Below are positions 54,598 through 54,647 of a stretch of DNA of 54,647 nt, in pieces (the first letter of the stretch is position 1; every line of letters starts with the position of its first letter). Below the pieces are notes generated by a model that saw only the letters and a list, made by a program, of their open reading frames with translations, was not told where the DNA came from and ran no database searches. The position numbers were made by a program, and so were the translations under genes. The DNA is taken from NCBI RefSeq assembly GCF_013166655.1, contig NZ_JABKCA010000029.1, positions 1-54,647 of the forward strand. Direction: 5' to 3'. Source of the DNA: Lentimicrobium sp. L6. GTDB taxonomy: Bacteria > Bacteroidota > Bacteroidia > Bacteroidales > UBA12170.

Positions 54598-54647
54598 GGT
54601 TACCCATTTAGTTCACAAATAGTTGTATATGAGTATATTATTTTGTA
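54598..54647 (+). other. End of window after an in-frame TAG
   Basis: The frame of the upstream gene continues open after the TAG for all 50 remaining bases and encodes G-Y-P-F-S-S-Q-I-V-V-Y-E-Y, which resembles the usual Y-N-x-x-G-Q-x-V-Y continuation of T9SS tails. It may be the rest of the tail. Confidence 0.45.

Overview
The window is 54.6 kb of AT-rich DNA from a member of the Bacteroidota. The evidence is a recurrent TAnnTTTG -7 promoter element in front of many genes, secreted proteins with a type IX secretion (T9SS) sorting tail, an ExbB-X-ExbD-ExbD energy-transducer operon, SG/SC-type lipoprotein signals, a two-component kinase with an extracellular propeller and Y_Y_Y domain, and an ATP synthase beta/epsilon pair (atpD-atpC) detached from the other F1Fo genes. 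The order is probably Bacteroidales/Marinilabiliales-like, but I cannot fix the genus. No rRNA, CRISPR array, transposase or prophage is visible. Both ends cut through secreted repeat proteins. The left edge is a 55-bp perfect repeat of an internal segment, which suggests an assembly contig end.

Layout. 1-1168 (-) is a partial secreted protein with 366-nt tandem repeats, followed by about 850 bp of AT-rich non-coding DNA. 2.0-11.9 kb holds comM, pgk, a Fur-family regulator, a sensor kinase, atpDC, an MFS carrier and an unassigned protein with a PD-(D/E)XK-like motif. 12.1-17.3 kb holds a soluble hybrid kinase, a propeller/Y_Y_Y LytS-type kinase and a receiver-only response regulator. 17.3-19.4 kb is a tight yicC-gmk-nadD operon. 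19.4-23.5 kb has a multi-PAS kinase and an NAD-dependent epimerase-like protein. 23.9-27.0 kb has tRNA-Ser(GGA), the exbB/exbD operon and a small protein that is only a TonB C-terminal domain. 27.3-34.0 kb carries a CPBP protease, dusB, a small secreted protein, groES overlapping a thioredoxin-glutaredoxin fusion, two overlapping M16 peptidase genes and a hotdog thioesterase. 34.2-36.0 kb has three small lipoproteins.

36.3-41.4 kb is sucA and sucB (2-oxoglutarate dehydrogenase E1 and E2), separated by an RHH antitoxin/PIN toxin pair with its own promoter. 41.5-43.5 kb is an overlapping pair of a PAP2-type membrane enzyme and a GNAT-like protein, possibly for lipid head-group or ceramide synthesis. 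43.6-48.3 kb has a GAF-domain kinase, an RhlE-type helicase, an L-fucose-isomerase-fold-like protein and an outer-membrane beta-barrel. 48.5-51.3 kb is a TPR sensor kinase with a NarL-type regulator. 51.5-54.6 kb is a large secreted protein with a cut-short T9SS tail.

The content is mostly core metabolism and maintenance mixed with an unusually high number of sensor kinases (six in 55 kb, at least three without a partner regulator). Start sites were moved from the longest open frame wherever a -7 promoter element, a signal peptide or family knowledge indicated a later start. All promoter and terminator calls are by eye.
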